Shown here in pieces: positions 32,759 through 44,932 of a stretch of 64,000 nt of DNA. Source of the stretch: Chamaecyparis obtusa (Eukaryota; Streptophyta; Pinopsida; Cupressales; Cupressaceae); the NCBI GenBank assembly GCA_027943335.1, contig BSBK01007850.1:322501-386500 (forward strand), written 5' to 3'. Numbering within the stretch: the first letter of the stretch is position 1; each line of letters opens with the position of its first letter. Position numbers and translations under genes: made by a program. The notes beneath the pieces were generated by a model, which saw only the letters and a program-made list of their open reading frames with translations, had not been told where the DNA came from and made no database searches.

Positions 32759-35311
32759 TGTTAGTCCGTTTTCCAGTCATTGCAAAATCTTGTGAAATTA
32801 GCCTGTTCCATGCAATGTTTTTGTTAAGTGTCCTACCCTGTGCTTTTTAGTGTTGTCACCTTGCTTCAGTCCAGGTCGCATCTCCTAATTCACAAAGCCC
32901 AGGGAGTTATTCGAGTTTCAAGGTCTGCAGGAAACTTTTTTAAAATTCTACCACAATGTCAAAAACCTGCAGTGTTTTCAAAAACCCGTGTTGTTTTCGG
33001 CTTCCTTGCTACCTTTCGGTCTATTTTTTTTCCTGTGTGTTTTTGATCTTTTGCCGATAACCCTCATTGTTTTCAACCTTTTCTTTCTCGCTTTGTGCAC
33101 TTATCTTTTGGTGGTGAAAACTTTGTGTGTTTTCGACCTTGATCTTAACTGTGCAAGTCTGACTGGATGGTGGGTCCAGACTCTTCTTGATTGGTTTTCG
33201 CATGGCTACATGTCAGACTTTTCTGACATGCGATCATGCAGCTGCTTGCCACCTAGCTATGTGGGTCCCAGTCTTGTTCAGCTGCCTGGCGGTCTACTTT
33301 GCGTTAGTGCGCAAGTGCGATGGATGGTGGGACCTGGCTTCTAGATTGGTTAGAGGGTCCTAACGTGTCAGAGCATCAACGGTTGTCATTAAAGTGTGAA
33401 GGATTTGTCAAGGCTATGCACTTTTGTGACAACCGTCTGATCCTCTAAAAGGTAAAGCAGGTCTGTGGTCCCGGAGGCGGTGATGTGGTGGCTTTGGGTT
33501 GGCTATCGCATGATCACATAGCCCAGTTTTTGGCTATGCGATCATGCAACTAGGTGACACATGTCCACGGTGCTGAGGTGGATATGCTTGGTGGGGCCGT
33601 GACTTAATGGTAGGTAGTGGCGACGGTTTGCTGGCAGTTAGTCGCATGTTCGCATAGCCTTTTGCAAGGCTATGCGATCATGCGACTGACATTTTCTGTC
33701 AACTTCATGCGGTAGTGGTTATGCTCGGCACGGTTAAGGTTTGCAGGTTGTCGCATGTTTGCATAGCCCATTTCCGGGCTATGCGATCATGCGATAGGGT
33801 GCCACATGTGCTGGGGCCCATCTATATTTGTTTGGTGGTCCCGTTGGGAGGTGTGTCGTGGTGATCTCTGGTTGGTCCAAGCTGGCAGGATGATAGGTTG
33901 AATGCGGGCCTAGGCTAGGATATGTCAGCGGTTATAAGGAGGGTGCATGTTAGTGGCTTGTCACATGTTCACATGAGCTAGCTTTTCAACTTGCGAACAT
34001 GTGACAAAACCTTTTGTGGCCATGGTCTGGTGTCGGCGATTATGAATAAGGCAAGGGGAAATGGCGTGTCGCATGTTCACATAGCCCATTTTCGGGCTAT
34101 GCAATCATGCGACCAAGCATAAAATTGGAGCCCAAATTCCTGTGGCGATGAGAGATGTGACTGCGCAATTGCGCGACTGAGGGCAAACGGTTAAGAAACT
34201 TAAAGCCCGTGAAATGCATGTGACCATTTGAACTTGCTGAGATTTTTTTGTGGCAGGAGGTACCAAAATTCAATTCTTGAGCGGCCAGAGTGGGCATAAT
34301 GGATTGTCAATTGCTGTGGCTTGACCCCTGTCATGTCTATGTTTATTCCTCGGTGGGGTTAGGTGATTTTGAATTTTTGAATTGGAAATGATCGTTATGC
34401 TTGCATTGTAACCCTGGTATAAATGGATTTCTATGATCATTTTCGAGGGAATTGGGAGTTAGATTTTCAAACTTCTGGTTGTGAGTCTTCTGCCCAATCT
34501 AAATTGTAATAATCTATTTAGGTGTATTTTGACAACAGAAAGAAAATTGCAGGTCTAAGCTATAGTTTGTAAGCAGGTTTCCTTTGGATGGATTGTATAC
34601 ATGTGAGGATTCTTCATACTTAATGCAGGCACTTGATCCTTATCTCTCCCTTGTGTCAACGTAGATGGATTTTGAACTTTCTAGTTCATTACATAACAAT
34701 TTGTGTATAGATCTTCATTCTTGAGTTCTAATCCAGGATTAGATTAAATAATGCTCCAGATAGGACATAGATTCATCTCTTGTCTATGTAGGGATATTCT
34801 ATAAGCAGTAGAGGAGATTGTAAATGTGTTTATGGCTTTGAATCTCAAATACATTCTGGTGTAAGTGTGTAGTCTGTCTGAGAAACCTTGCCCAATGGAT
34901 GAGGCACTGGCCTACATAAGTACTTCTTTGTTGACATGTCCTGATTGGTTGTTATGACTCAAACACATAAAATTAAGAACCATTCCTTAAGTTTGAACTA
35001 TTTGGTTGTATGTGGTTCCAACCCATAGCAATGGAGAGTTAATGAGTGTCTGGTTAACATTCAGTACTTTCTTGGTATCCATTTATCTGTTATTTAGACC
35101 CAGTGTTTGGTGTGTGAAGTATAGTTTATACTGGGTTAGGTGCACCCGCCTTGGTTTTGCAGAGCTAGAAGCAGAAGAGGGAAGTCTTGTCCCTAGAGTT
35201 GGTCCAGTTATCCTAAGAACTCATTACATTTTGGAGGTAACCACTCCTCAAATCTATCTAAGGGTATACTGGTAGCCTATTAGAGCATAAGCATCATTTT
35301 GGACACCAACA
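32759..35311 (+). repeat. E3 3' LTR
   Basis: TGTTAGTCCGTTTTCCAGTC to GGACACCAACA, 2553 bp. It is inverted relative to both E2 LTRs and followed by TGAAT. It contains about seven hairpins. Confidence 0.9.
33190..34172. repeat. Hairpin cluster in E3 3' LTR
   Basis: Inverted repeats near 33197-33242, 33378-33434, 33506-33549, 33635-33690, 33748-33796 (GTCGCATGTTTGCATAGCCC with GGGCTATGCGATCATGCGA), 33957-34007 and 34066-34112. A small GCGCAATTGCGC palindrome follows near 34153. Confidence 0.87.
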
Positions 35312-35541
35312 TGAATATTTGAAGTCTATATAGAACGATGACTACTGTTACATTTCCTAAGCATACACTTTCATTCATCAGCTCTGATCCAATGCCTAGT
35401 GGTTTAACTCTTACCAAAGAAAATCAAAGAGAAGATAATAATGTTGACTAGATCTAAAAATTAAAAGCTGAATATTAAAGAAGAGCAAAGAAGACCTAAA
35501 TGCAGCAGATATTTTCTATTTTTAAAAATATATTGAGAGCA
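35312..35541. other. Flank of E3, no gene seen
   Basis: AT-rich; no element ends or coding stretch. If the candidate exon at 35655-35751 is real, this would be intron. Confidence 0.4.
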
Positions 35542-35751
35542 TCAAGAGTTGAAGGAAATAAAAACTTGTGGGAGGCACAACAAGAAATTCTCAAAGATCA
35601 AGTGATCAAAACTTGTAAAATATAAGTGAAGAAATGAAAAACACAGTAGCATACTGTCTGTGTCTCCCGCAACGACAATGCTAGTTCCTGCCACCATGAG
35701 CATCGCCATTCCAATCATTACAACCAAGAAATATTCTCTTGCAAGAGCCAT
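35542..35751 (-). CDS. Candidate first exon of a short secreted protein
   Basis: ATG at 35751 in a good plant context (AAAAAATGGCT) starts MALAREYFLVVMIGMAML, continuing hydrophobic to GTSIVVAGDTD. This is a typical signal peptide of about 25-29 residues with an AG-like cleavage region. After residue 32, GTATGC could be a splice donor (35654-35653), and the remaining 36 codons look like translated intron. Upstream on the minus strand are TATATTT (about 35950) and a CT-rich leader (CTAATTCTCTCTCTTG). No second exon was identified. It may be a small secreted peptide, or chance; no family recognised. Confidence 0.35.
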   Translation of the reverse strand: MALAREYFLVVMIGMAMLMVAGTSIVVAGDTDSMLLCFSFLHLYFTSFDHLIFENFLLCLPQVFISFNS

Positions 35752-37952
35752 TTTTTGTTTAGAAATGCTCTCAAATTATGAAGAACTGATGTGGTTTCAA
35801 GAGAGAGAATTAGAATAAAACCCTGATGTTTCTGATCTCCAGAAGAATGTTGGAATGTGATTGTGAGTGAAGATGAGCAAAGTTGTGGAAAATGAGGAAT
35901 GAATACCATGACAAATAATGTGTGGCACTTTAAATGATGCAACAAATATATTCTCTTCAATTTGTATGAAGCGTTGAACGATGGAATAAAATTCATTGAA
36001 CAATGGAGGGAGAAGACTGTTGGAATGGAGCGTGAATTATGTCCATTGAATAGTGTGGAAGAAAGGAGTGGGGAAACATTATATGTAAAGTGATGGTATA
36101 ATATTTATCATAAGAAAAAATTGATGAAAATTGTTTTGAGTTTTGGTTTGTTTTTGAAGTTTAATGGTTTTGAACAATTCTTTTTAAGGATTAAGTCTTG
36201 CTAATTATAAAGCCTTGACATCATAAGAGTTGTGATTGAGATTGTGTTTATGGTGAGTTTGACAGAATGGATACCTCTAAGGCCTTAGCTCTTAATGAAT
36301 GATACTTAACTTATGGCTTGTGCTACCATATCATGTAGCTAAATGAATTTTTGTTTGATATAAAACCTTTTGTAAACAAATGTTACTATGAGACAAGGTG
36401 TGGTTATTATAATCTTGACGAGAAAGATTTTTTATATAATCATTTTTATTGGTATTTTAAATAAATCATAGGATGATTGCCTAATTTGGGTATATCTAGG
36501 CCAGTTCTTATTATGAGATAATGAGACATTCATTATATATGTTGTATCACAAGTCAAACTATAGAGATTGAGTAATTAAGTAACAATAGTGTATGGAAAA
36601 GTAAACCTATTTATTAAATCACAATGAGAGATGTAAGAGAGACCTAAAATTTTAGAAAACTTAAATACTATGTAAATAGTCACCTATGTTTATTATTGTT
36701 CATGTTGTGCTCCTACATCTTACATGAAGTTAGACAAGCATTTTTTTAATTTCTTTGAACTAGCCCAAAAAATCACAAGGGATTTCATATGCTGGCCTAG
36801 TTTTGTTATCTCCCTTAATATTCTAGGGGTATGTGGCTTTTATCCACTTATTAACAATGCTTATCCCTTTGCACCAAGTGTATATCCTTGTCCTTTGAGG
36901 CGATGAAGTAGGCAACATTCGTGTACATTATTGCATTGCATATATTCTTCCTCTTGAATGGTTTTCTTGGAAGGAGATTTAATTTTATAAAATCATAACT
37001 CATATGTAATGGTACCTATGGAGAAGGAAAAAGTACACTAACCTAGAGACCAATTAGAATCTCAATGGATGGACCTTTTCTTGTGCCCCCTCATTTCTAA
37101 TAGTGCACAAAGTTAGGAGATCAAATATGATGTGTGATTTAGAGAGTTCTAACCAATTTTAAGTGTTTGATGTAAATAGATTAGTAAATAAAAATTAAGA
37201 CAAATAGTATGCTAAGATAATTGAAATTTAAATAAATTAAATAGATTAATAGAAAAAATATTTAGACCATTAGAGGTGAAAGAGTTAACTATGAAGAACA
37301 AACACTAAACTTTGTGGCCTTATTTCCTTGGGTATCTAGGCAAGTCACGAATGATAGCCCATTTATAGGATGACAATGTGGCATGGATATGTCCCTTATG
37401 AATAAAGTACATGGACAATGACAAAGGACTAGGAAATAAATTAGAAGTAACAAAAATCAAAATGTGCTAATTGAAGAGAACAAAAAACTAATAAAATACT
37501 ATGATTCTTACAAAAACAAAATATCATTGATCTAAAATATACTATGATTCTTATAAACTCATATTTGTAATTATACTTGATCTAAAATATTTAATTAGTA
37601 ATATGTAATTCTATGTCATGGGACCCTTGAGAAGTTTTAACTGTACTTATGAACTTGTTTGTATCTTATGCTTGTATTGCTTCCACATTGTTATCATTAT
37701 TGTTTATAAACTCTTAAGAAAAAATTATTGAACTATAAACATAGTAACATGTTTTAGGTTAAATTCTCTTGGGTTCCCTTGTGGGGCATTACACTAAGAA
37801 CTTGCACCTTCACAAACCTACACACATATAAATGGAGGAAACATATTAGGTGGCTATTTGGAGACCTCTACAATAGCCAAATAGAGACAATAACACTATG
37901 ATAGATAACAATATTGAAGAAGTAAGTAATGAGAATACAAATAAAAATAGAT
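35752..37952. other. AT-rich spacer
   Basis: About 36.1-37.9 kb is AT-rich with no long open frame, RNA gene or clear element ends. It includes the possible promoter of the exon at 35751. Confidence 0.5.
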
Positions 37953-37957
37953 GAAGA

Positions 37958-38804
37958 TGTAAGGAAACTCAGGTGCGGAAACAGCTTCCTACGCTAATCT
38001 CTATAGGAGAGTATTGTGCAAATTCTTATAAATCCTTACAATTTTAGATTCGTTAACTACTTTAACAAAGATATTGCAACCACATACAATGCATACAGAA
38101 AAATAGAGAATGACACAATGATATACCCTGGGGAAAACCTTTCGGTAAAAAACCCCAGCACTCCAAAACCTGCACAATGTATTATCTTCAACACAAAGAT
38201 TACAATACACTTGCAATGCAAGTTCTTTCAGCAAATGAGAGACAAAGCCAACAAGACTTAAATTTTGTTATATCTCTCCCATAGGAGCAACATAATATAC
38301 ATAGACTCCTCTAGACCCAAAAATAGGCACAACCACCAAGACCCATGCACAAAGCCACATGTACACAGTTGTTACATGCAATCCCAAGAATAGGCATCCA
38401 TCCCTAGAATAGACTATGACAGCTTGTCACAGAATCCGCCAAAAATAACGGTCACAAGAGAAGTGTAAGAGAATCTGTCATACCAACCTATTTTTGGCAT
38501 ATTCTCTTACACACACCAACCACTTCTTCTTGGGCGCCCAAATAGGCCCAAGTCATAAGATGCTCTTACACCTGTCATAGCACATTCCTTAAATAGTTCT
38601 TACACATCATAGGAATCTGTCATGACCATTTCAGTCATGATCTCCTTACGCACAAGATGCCGACACATCAAGTGGAGTGACACATCAACATGCCAACTAG
38701 ACATGTACACTCACACTTAATTACATTATTTGCAAAAAATACATTTACAAAACAAATAAAAAAGAATAAGAATTATCCAAGGTTGAGACACCTTATTCCT
38801 AACA
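37958..38804 (-). repeat. C2 3' LTR
   Basis: Plus-strand TGTAAGGAAACTCAGGTGCG to TTATTCCTAACA; matches 43005-43850. Confidence 0.93.
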
Positions 38805-38815
38805 TTCTCCCACTT
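38805..38815 (-). promoter_or_regulatory. C2 polypurine tract
   Basis: The minus strand reads AAGTGGGAGAA immediately before the 3' LTR, the plus-strand priming site. Confidence 0.85.
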
Positions 38816-38869
38816 GTCGAACACCGTGTAAGAGCAACAAGAACATAACAGGAACTAACCATTGTAGGC

Positions 38870-40478
38870 CAACAAGCCCATAGACTCCAAACAACATCTA
38901 AACTTCTTAGTGCCCACTAGTTTCGTTAATGCATCTGCAACATTCTTCACAGTATCTACCTTCTCCAAATTTACCTTTCCATCCTCCACCATATCTCTCA
39001 CAAAGTGAAACTGCACATCAATGTGCTTTGTTCTGGCATGGAAAGTTGGATTCTTTGCAAGGCAAATAGCGCTTTGACTGTCACACCAAATAGTAATCTA
39101 TTCCGCATCAACACCAACATCAGAACACAATCTTCTAAGCCAAATCGCTTCTTTACAAGCATGAGTTGCAGCCATGTACTCAGCTTCTCTAGTGGAAAAA
39201 GCAACCACAGGTTGTCGCTTACTCATCCAACTGATGGCACCACCAAACATAGTGAACACATAAGCACTGGTGGATCTCCTGCTGTCAATATCACTTGCCC
39301 AATCTGAATCCACAAACCCACGAATACAAACTAAATGTAGAGATCTAGAAGAGTTACCATGATAACATATGGAGTAATCTGATGTACCCCTCAAATATCT
39401 GAATACTCACTTAACTACATCCCAATGTACCCGTCCAGGATTAGCCATAAACCGACTCAGGACTCCCACTGCTTGGGCAATGTCTGGTCTAGTACAGACC
39501 ATAGCGTACATAAGACTACCAACTGCACTAGCATAAGGTACTCTACTCATGTCCTCCACCTCACTAGGAGATTTTGGACAATCATCTACAGATAAATTTG
39601 TTCCCACAGAAATAGGAACACATAGTGGTCTACAATCTGCCATGATGAACCTGTCCAACACAGACTTCACATACTTACTCTGACTCAACCAAAGTTTTCT
39701 GTTAGACCTGTCTCTACTGATTTCCATACCCAAGATGTACCTAGCTACCCCAAGATCTTTCATCTTAAACTATGCTAACAACTGAGATTTAAAATCAGAA
39801 ATCATACCCTTACCCTTCCCAAATAGCAACATATCATCAACATATAATGCAACAATAAGAAGGCGATCATTTTCAACTCTGAAATAAACACAATGATCTA
39901 ATTTTGATCTTACAAATCCAATTGACAACACAAAGGCATCAAACTTAAGGTACCACATCCTAGGAGATTTCTTCAAATCATATAGAGATTTCTTTAATCT
40001 GCAAACTAAGGATTTTTACCTTTAACAATGTAGTGCTCAGGCTATGACATATAAATCTCTTCCTCCAAATCACCATGAAGGAAAGTTGTCTTCACATCCA
40101 TCTGTTCTATCTCTAAATCATATGATGTAGCAAGAGATAATAGAAATCTAATGGATGTCAACTTTGTAATAGGAGAGAATATTTCACCATAATCTATTCC
40201 CTCTACCTGTGAATACCCCTTTGCAGCCAATCTAGCTTTATACCTTTCAACACTGCCATCTGCATAGAATTTCTTCTTGAACACCCATTTACAGCCAATA
40301 GATTTTCTCCCTTTAGGAAAAGGTACAAGGTCCCAAGTTTTTTTTTCTCTAATAAAGCCATCTCATCATCCATAGCCTCAATCCAGGAACCTGCATCTTC
40401 CATGTCCAAAGCCTCTTTCACAGATCTAGGCTCATCAGTGTTAGTAATCAAAGCAAAGGCACAACTGGAATCTAACAT
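38870..40478 (-). pseudogene. C2 reverse transcriptase and RNase H, broken
   Basis: Minus-strand pieces: EALDMEDAGSWIEAMDDEM (40420), then the RT core with ERYKARLAAKGYSQVEGIDY, EQMDVKTTFLHGDLEEEIY, the catalytic ALYVDDMLLFG (intact YVDD) and MKDLGVARYILGMEI. RNase H follows: GFVDSDWASDIDSRRSTS and STREAEYMAATHACKEA, with a tail (PNFHARTKHIDVQFHF in another frame) near 39010. Frame changes at about 40290, 39980 and 39090 and several stops break it. Confidence 0.9.
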
Positions 40479-40499
40479 AGAATAACCAAACCTTTCTAG

Positions 40500-41570
40500 T
40501 TACTTTCTTTCTCTCATGGATCTCCTCAAGGGCTGAGGTTGAGGTTGTTCTTCCTCTTCTTCTGAACTATCAGAGCTGTTAGAGCTCTCCTCATCATTAG
40601 ACCCAACATGGTCTCTCTGTTTAGTCTTCTCAGGGGTAGGAGGCAACTGAACACCATCTTTTTCCTTTTCTTTTTCATCTGGTTGTAGCACAATAGAAGA
40701 AGATGTTAGCTCTCTAAAAATAACATTTCTACTATACAACACCTTACTAGTCATGAGATCCCAAAGCTTGTATCCTTTCAAACCAGCACTGTATTCGATG
40801 AAAATACATTTAACAGCTTTGTTTTCCAACTTAGATCTTTTCTCCTTTGGAACATGTGCATAAGCTTCACAACCAAAAACACGAAGATGTCTAATTGAAG
40901 GCTTCTTACCAGACCACACCTCCGTGGGTGTCTTACCAACAAGGGCTGATGTAGGAGATCTATTAACCAGATAGCAAGTAGTGGCCACAGCTTCGGCCCA
41001 AAACCTTTGTTCTAAACTAGCTCCACTAAGCATACTCCTAGCCTTCTCCATCAGTGTCCTATTCATTCTCTTTGCAACTCCATTTTGTTGTGGGGTATAA
41101 GGAGTTGTCTTATGCCTCTTGATACCTTGTTCTTTACAGAACTGTTCAAACTCTGCTGAGCAAAACTCACCACCATTGTCAGTTCTAACACAGTTAATCT
41201 TCTTACTAGTTTGATTCTCTACAAGAGCTTTAAATTCCTTGAACTGACTAAAGAATTATGTCTTACTTTTAAGGAAATAAATCCACATCCTTCTACTGTA
41301 ATCATCTATGAAAGATACAAAAAATACAGACTTGGAGATTGAAGGAACTTTTACAGGACCAAATACATCAGAATGAATAAGATCCAAAACATGAGAAGAT
41401 TTGTGAGAACTAGAGTAAAACTAAACACGATTTTTTTTACCATAGACATAGTGTTCACAGAAGTCAAACTTGAGATTTCAATCATTTAACCCCTCAACGA
41501 GATTTTTATTTTTCAGGGTTCTGAGACCCTTTTCACCAATGTGGCCAAATCTCATATGCCACAACATTGT
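40500..41570 (-). pseudogene. C2 integrase, catalytic Glu to Lys
   Basis: The core runs from the zinc region near 41540 to the C-terminal acidic linker at 40500. FIDDYSRRMW keeps the first Asp and VRTDNGGEF the second. The third motif reads PQQNGVAKRMNRT, where copia integrases have VAERMNRT, a G-to-A change of the catalytic Glu codon. The zinc motif reads CEHYVYGK instead of CEHCVYGK, again G-to-A. The C-terminal NKAVKCIFIEYSAGLKGYKLW is otherwise conserved. Stops lie in the zinc domain and the first third of the core. Confidence 0.9.
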
Positions 41571-42000
41571 CTTTTATGCAGGAAGCTTACCTTCCAAAGT
41601 GTTTGCACTACCATCAGAACCAATAGCCATAGACTTCTTCACTACTTGTTTAGATGGTGAGGGTGAAGAACTATTACATAGAGGAAGACATGCATCTAGC
41701 TGAAATAAGGTACCTCTCCTAGTACCCCTTGCAAGCACTATCGATCCTCTCATCATCTTGCATCCTTCTTTCGAAAAAACAACTTGCACACCTACATCAT
41801 TCAGCATACTTACAGATAATAGATTTCATGCCAAATTTAGAATATGCATAACTCTGTTGATTCCCTTTACTCGTCCATCAAGAAATTTGATAGTGACCCT
41901 TCCACATCCAACTATCTTTAGGTGAGAATCATCACCCAAGTACACCTTTCCACCATCGAACTCTTCATATTTTGAGAACCAGTTTTGATGAGAGGTCATG
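41571..42000 (-). pseudogene. C2 protease region
   Basis: Begins near 42035 as VWLVDSGASFHMTSHQNWF, with the DSG catalytic triad intact. It continues GGKVYLGDDSHLKIVGCG and MHILNLA, then a TGA stop (from a CpG-type change), and reopens in frame to 41574. It was part of the gag-pol reading frame. Confidence 0.85.
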
Positions 42001-42884
42001 TGAAAAGATGCACCCGAATCAACCAACCACACATCATCAGATGCATGGGCTACCAAAGCTGCGATGAATTCATCGCCATCTTCTTGAGATCTTTCTGAAG
42101 CTGAATCTGAACCTTTCTTCTTCTTCTTCAGCTCTTTGCAGTCTTTACGAAAGTGCCCAGATTTATCACAGTTCCAACATTTTGCCTTGGATTTATTGGG
42201 AGTCTTTGACTTCCCATGGGATTTGGATCTACCCTTATTGTCAGACTTATTGTCATTTTTCTTCCCTCTTTTAGTGGATCTCCCATGAACAGCAAGGGCT
42301 TCTTTTTTCGGAATGGAAGCCTTTCTCTGCATCTCCTCTGATAGCAGCGAAGACACCACATCATCCATTTTGAAGGTGACTAAAGTGCTTCTAAGAGCCA
42401 TCACAAGATGGTCCCATGAATCTGGTAAAGAACACAAAAGTGTGTAGCAGCGATCCTCCTCCTCTAACTTGACACCAGCTGATGTCAATTGTGTAGCTAG
42501 CAGATTAAATGCATTTAAATGATCCATTAAGGATCCACCTTCCTCCATTCGCAGAGAGTACAACTTCTTCCTCAGGAACAACATGTTCACTAGAGATTTG
42601 GCCTGATACATGGCCGCAAGTCTTTCCTAGAAACTATTTGCGGTTTTCTCATCTAGAACATTCTGAAGGACTGCATCGGTTAAATAGAGTCTTATGAGAC
42701 CCTTAGCTTTACGGTCTTTGATATCCCAATCTACTTGAGCTATAGTTGCTGGTCTTGTAGCATTTGAAGTCACTTCCCATAGGTCATGATCTTCCAACAT
42801 GTCTTCCATCTTGAGTTTCCACAACTTGAAATTAGTGCCATTAAATTTCTCCACCTCCATTCTTCCATATGATGAACTTGCCAT
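42001..42884 (-). pseudogene. gag: C2 gag with intact zinc knuckle
   Basis: The likely start is ATG at 42884 (MASSSYGRMEVEKFNGTNF), as in other copia gags. A single in-frame TAG at 42627-42629 replaces a Trp-like codon before ERLAAMYQAKSLVN. The capsid part reads CYTLLCSLPDSWDHLVMAL. A very Lys/Ser-rich linker precedes KCWNCDKSGHFRKDCK, a perfect CX2CX4HX4C nucleocapsid knuckle. Gag and protease share one frame, typical of copia polyproteins. Confidence 0.9.
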
Positions 42885-42990
42885 CTCAATCTGCAAATAA
42901 GATTCAGAATGCTCTGCCAAAAAACTCCCACTCAAACTTGAGATTAGCTCAAAAAACCCTACCCAACAACTAGGATCAAAAGTTGATCAA

Positions 42991-43002
42991 GCTCTGATAC
43001 CA
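42991..43002 (-). promoter_or_regulatory. C2 primer-binding site (tRNA-iMet)
   Basis: The minus strand reads TGGTATCAGAGC two bases after the 5' LTR. Confidence 0.92.
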
Positions 43003-43004
43003 CT

Positions 43005-43850
43005 TGTAAGGAAACTCAAGTGCGGAAACAGCTTCCTACGCTAATCTCTATAGGAGAGTATTGTGCAAATTCTTATAAATCCTTACAATTTTAGATTCGT
43101 TAACTACTTTAACAAAGATATTGCAACCACATACAATGCATATAGAAAAATAGAGAATGACACAATGATATACCCTAGGGAAAACCTTTCGGTAAAAAAA
43201 TCCAGCACTCCAAAACCTGCACAATGTATTATCTTCAACACAAAGATTACAATACACTTGCAATTCAAGTTCTTTCAGCAAATGACAGATAAAGCCAACA
43301 AGACTTAAATTTTGTTATATCTCTCCCATAGGAGCAGCATCATATATATAGACTCCTCTGGACCCAAAAATAGGCACAACCACCAAGACCCATGCACAAA
43401 GCCACATGTACACAATTGTTACATGCAATCCCAAGAATAGGCATCCATCCCTAGAATACACTATGATAGCTTGTCATAGAATCTGCCAAAAATAACAGTC
43501 ACAAGAGAAGTGTAAGAGAATCTGTCATACCAACCTATTTTTGGCATATTCTCTTACACACACCAACCACTTCTTCTTGGGCGCCCAAATAGGCCCAAGT
43601 CATAAGATGCTCTTACACCTGTCATAGCACATTCCTTAAATAGTTCTTATGCATCATAGGAATCCATCATGATCATTTCAGTCATGATCTCCTTAGGCAC
43701 AAGATGCCAACACATCAAGTGGAGTGACACATCAACATGCCAACTAGACATGTACACTCACACTTAATTACATTATTTGCAAAAAATACATTTACAAAAC
43801 AAATAATAAGAATAGGAATTATCCAACGTTGAGACACCTTATTCCTAATA
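43005..43850 (-). repeat. C2 5' LTR
   Basis: Plus-strand TGTAAGGAAACTCAAGTGCG to TTATTCCTAATA (CA end mutated to TA), followed by GAAGA. Confidence 0.93.
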
Positions 43851-43855
43851 GAAGA

Positions 43856-44639
43856 GACACCGTACACTATCAAATACACAATGTGAGAAGTGTAGACAAT
43901 ACCCCTTCAATAGAATGAAGCTAAGATCCACAAGATGAAGGAAAGAATCCATTACTCCTATTTACATTAAGAGTTGTCATTAGTTTCACACATATAGTCG
44001 ATAAATAGAGAAAACAATTCAGTCAGTCATAACTACAAGTATAGTAATCAAGCACAGACTTGGCTAAGCACCTACACTGAGTAGTATTTACCAAGTACAT
44101 AGGATTAACAAACACCAATATTATACCGAGGCAAAGACACAATATTTACTGAGTAATCTAGAGTTTACATAAAAGTTTGAAATAACATAGAAATCAAGGT
44201 GAATAACATTTACTAAGCTAAAACAGTTTACATAAATTGAGTTAAAGATTTATTGGGAATGACTTAGTGATTGGTTTCAATCCCTCTGATATTTTGAATT
44301 AGGTTATTCATTTGGATAATTAATCAAGATTTTACAAGATGGTTACACAACTCTAATTAGGTCAAATCATTATGATTTAAAACATTGTCAAGATGTCAGT
44401 TTTTTGGAGAGAGAAAGAGAGATATATATGAAGTAGCCACCATTGGGAGATATTTCAAGATTAGACATGATTATGTTCAAAGGATGTTGATAGAGTATTC
44501 AATTTTATCAGAAACAGTTCAGAGGCTACTGAGCAGTACTGAAGGAGACATTCATCACAACAAGGTGATTTCATATTTGTACTTAAAGGATCTAATATTC
44601 AACAAAGTAAGTTGATTCAACAAGATCAATTTCATTGTT
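43856..44639. other. Spacer, probably decayed copia sequence
   Basis: No intact element ends. A 76-codon plus-strand open stretch at 44385-44615 is not recognised. It may be the left part of the copia LTR remnant that follows. Confidence 0.4.
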
Positions 44640-44932
44640 ACTTTCTAAAAATTGTGACAAACAAAATCTCCTAACATAGTAGACTTAATAGTCTTTTGTA
44701 AATCTCTTAACTAAGTGCACATTTTAAGAGTTTTGCTAAAATCCTCTAACAAGGTAGATCTTAGAAGATCTTTTATGTTACTCCTCATAGGGTAAAATCA
44801 TTAGAAGTGATCAAACATTATAGCCTTAACCGAAAACTTTATTTACTGCAATAGTAAAGCTTTTCGGGTTCCATCCCCATTGTAGATTTTACCTTCTAAC
44901 AAGGATTTCTGGGATACCAAAATCATAGTGTT
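44640..44932 (+). repeat. Copia LTR remnant, left part
   Basis: Phrases such as CTCTAACAAGGTAGATCTTA, CCTTAACCGAAAACTTTATT and CTTCTAACAAGGATTTC with ACCAAAATCATAGTG parallel the 3' third of the C1 LTR (TTCTAACAAGGATTACTATA, GTAACCAAAATATT). It stops at the LINE's duplication TCATAGTGTT and resumes at 52898. Confidence 0.6.

Larger units (their letters stand above)
22008..35311 (+). mobile_element. Gypsy element E3 (Tat/Ogre-like), interrupted by E2
   Basis: A truncated 5' LTR (22008-23006), the C-terminal half of pol (30525-32612) and a complete 3' LTR (32759-35311), all on the plus strand. The flanks carry GGAAT (22003-22007) and TGAAT (35312-35316), a target-site duplication with one difference. 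The rest of the 5' LTR, the primer site, gag, protease and the RT N-terminus are missing; E2 occupies the gap. Lineage call rests on pol motifs, the absence of a chromodomain and the primer site of the related E2. Confidence 0.8.
37958..43850 (-). mobile_element. Ty1/copia retrotransposon C2 (complete, decayed)
   Basis: A 5.9-kb element with LTRs of about 846 bp and a perfect duplication GAAGA at 37953-37957 and 43851-43855. It has an initiator-Met primer site, an intact polypurine tract and all copia domains in order on the minus strand. The two LTRs differ by only a few per cent by eye, so it looks younger than C1. Stops, frameshifts and lost integrase residues make it dead. Gag features (VEKFNGTNFKLWKLKMEDML) suggest the Tork/TAR side of copia. 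Confidence 0.93.

Noticed and set aside
23007..35311. One single element with three LTRs in tandem
   Set aside because: The outer LTRs are on the plus strand and the inner two on the minus strand, and the inner primer site faces the opposite way, so two elements are needed.
38016..38261. 81-codon frame repeated at 43063-43308
   Set aside because: Part of the C2 LTRs; present twice only because LTRs are duplicated.
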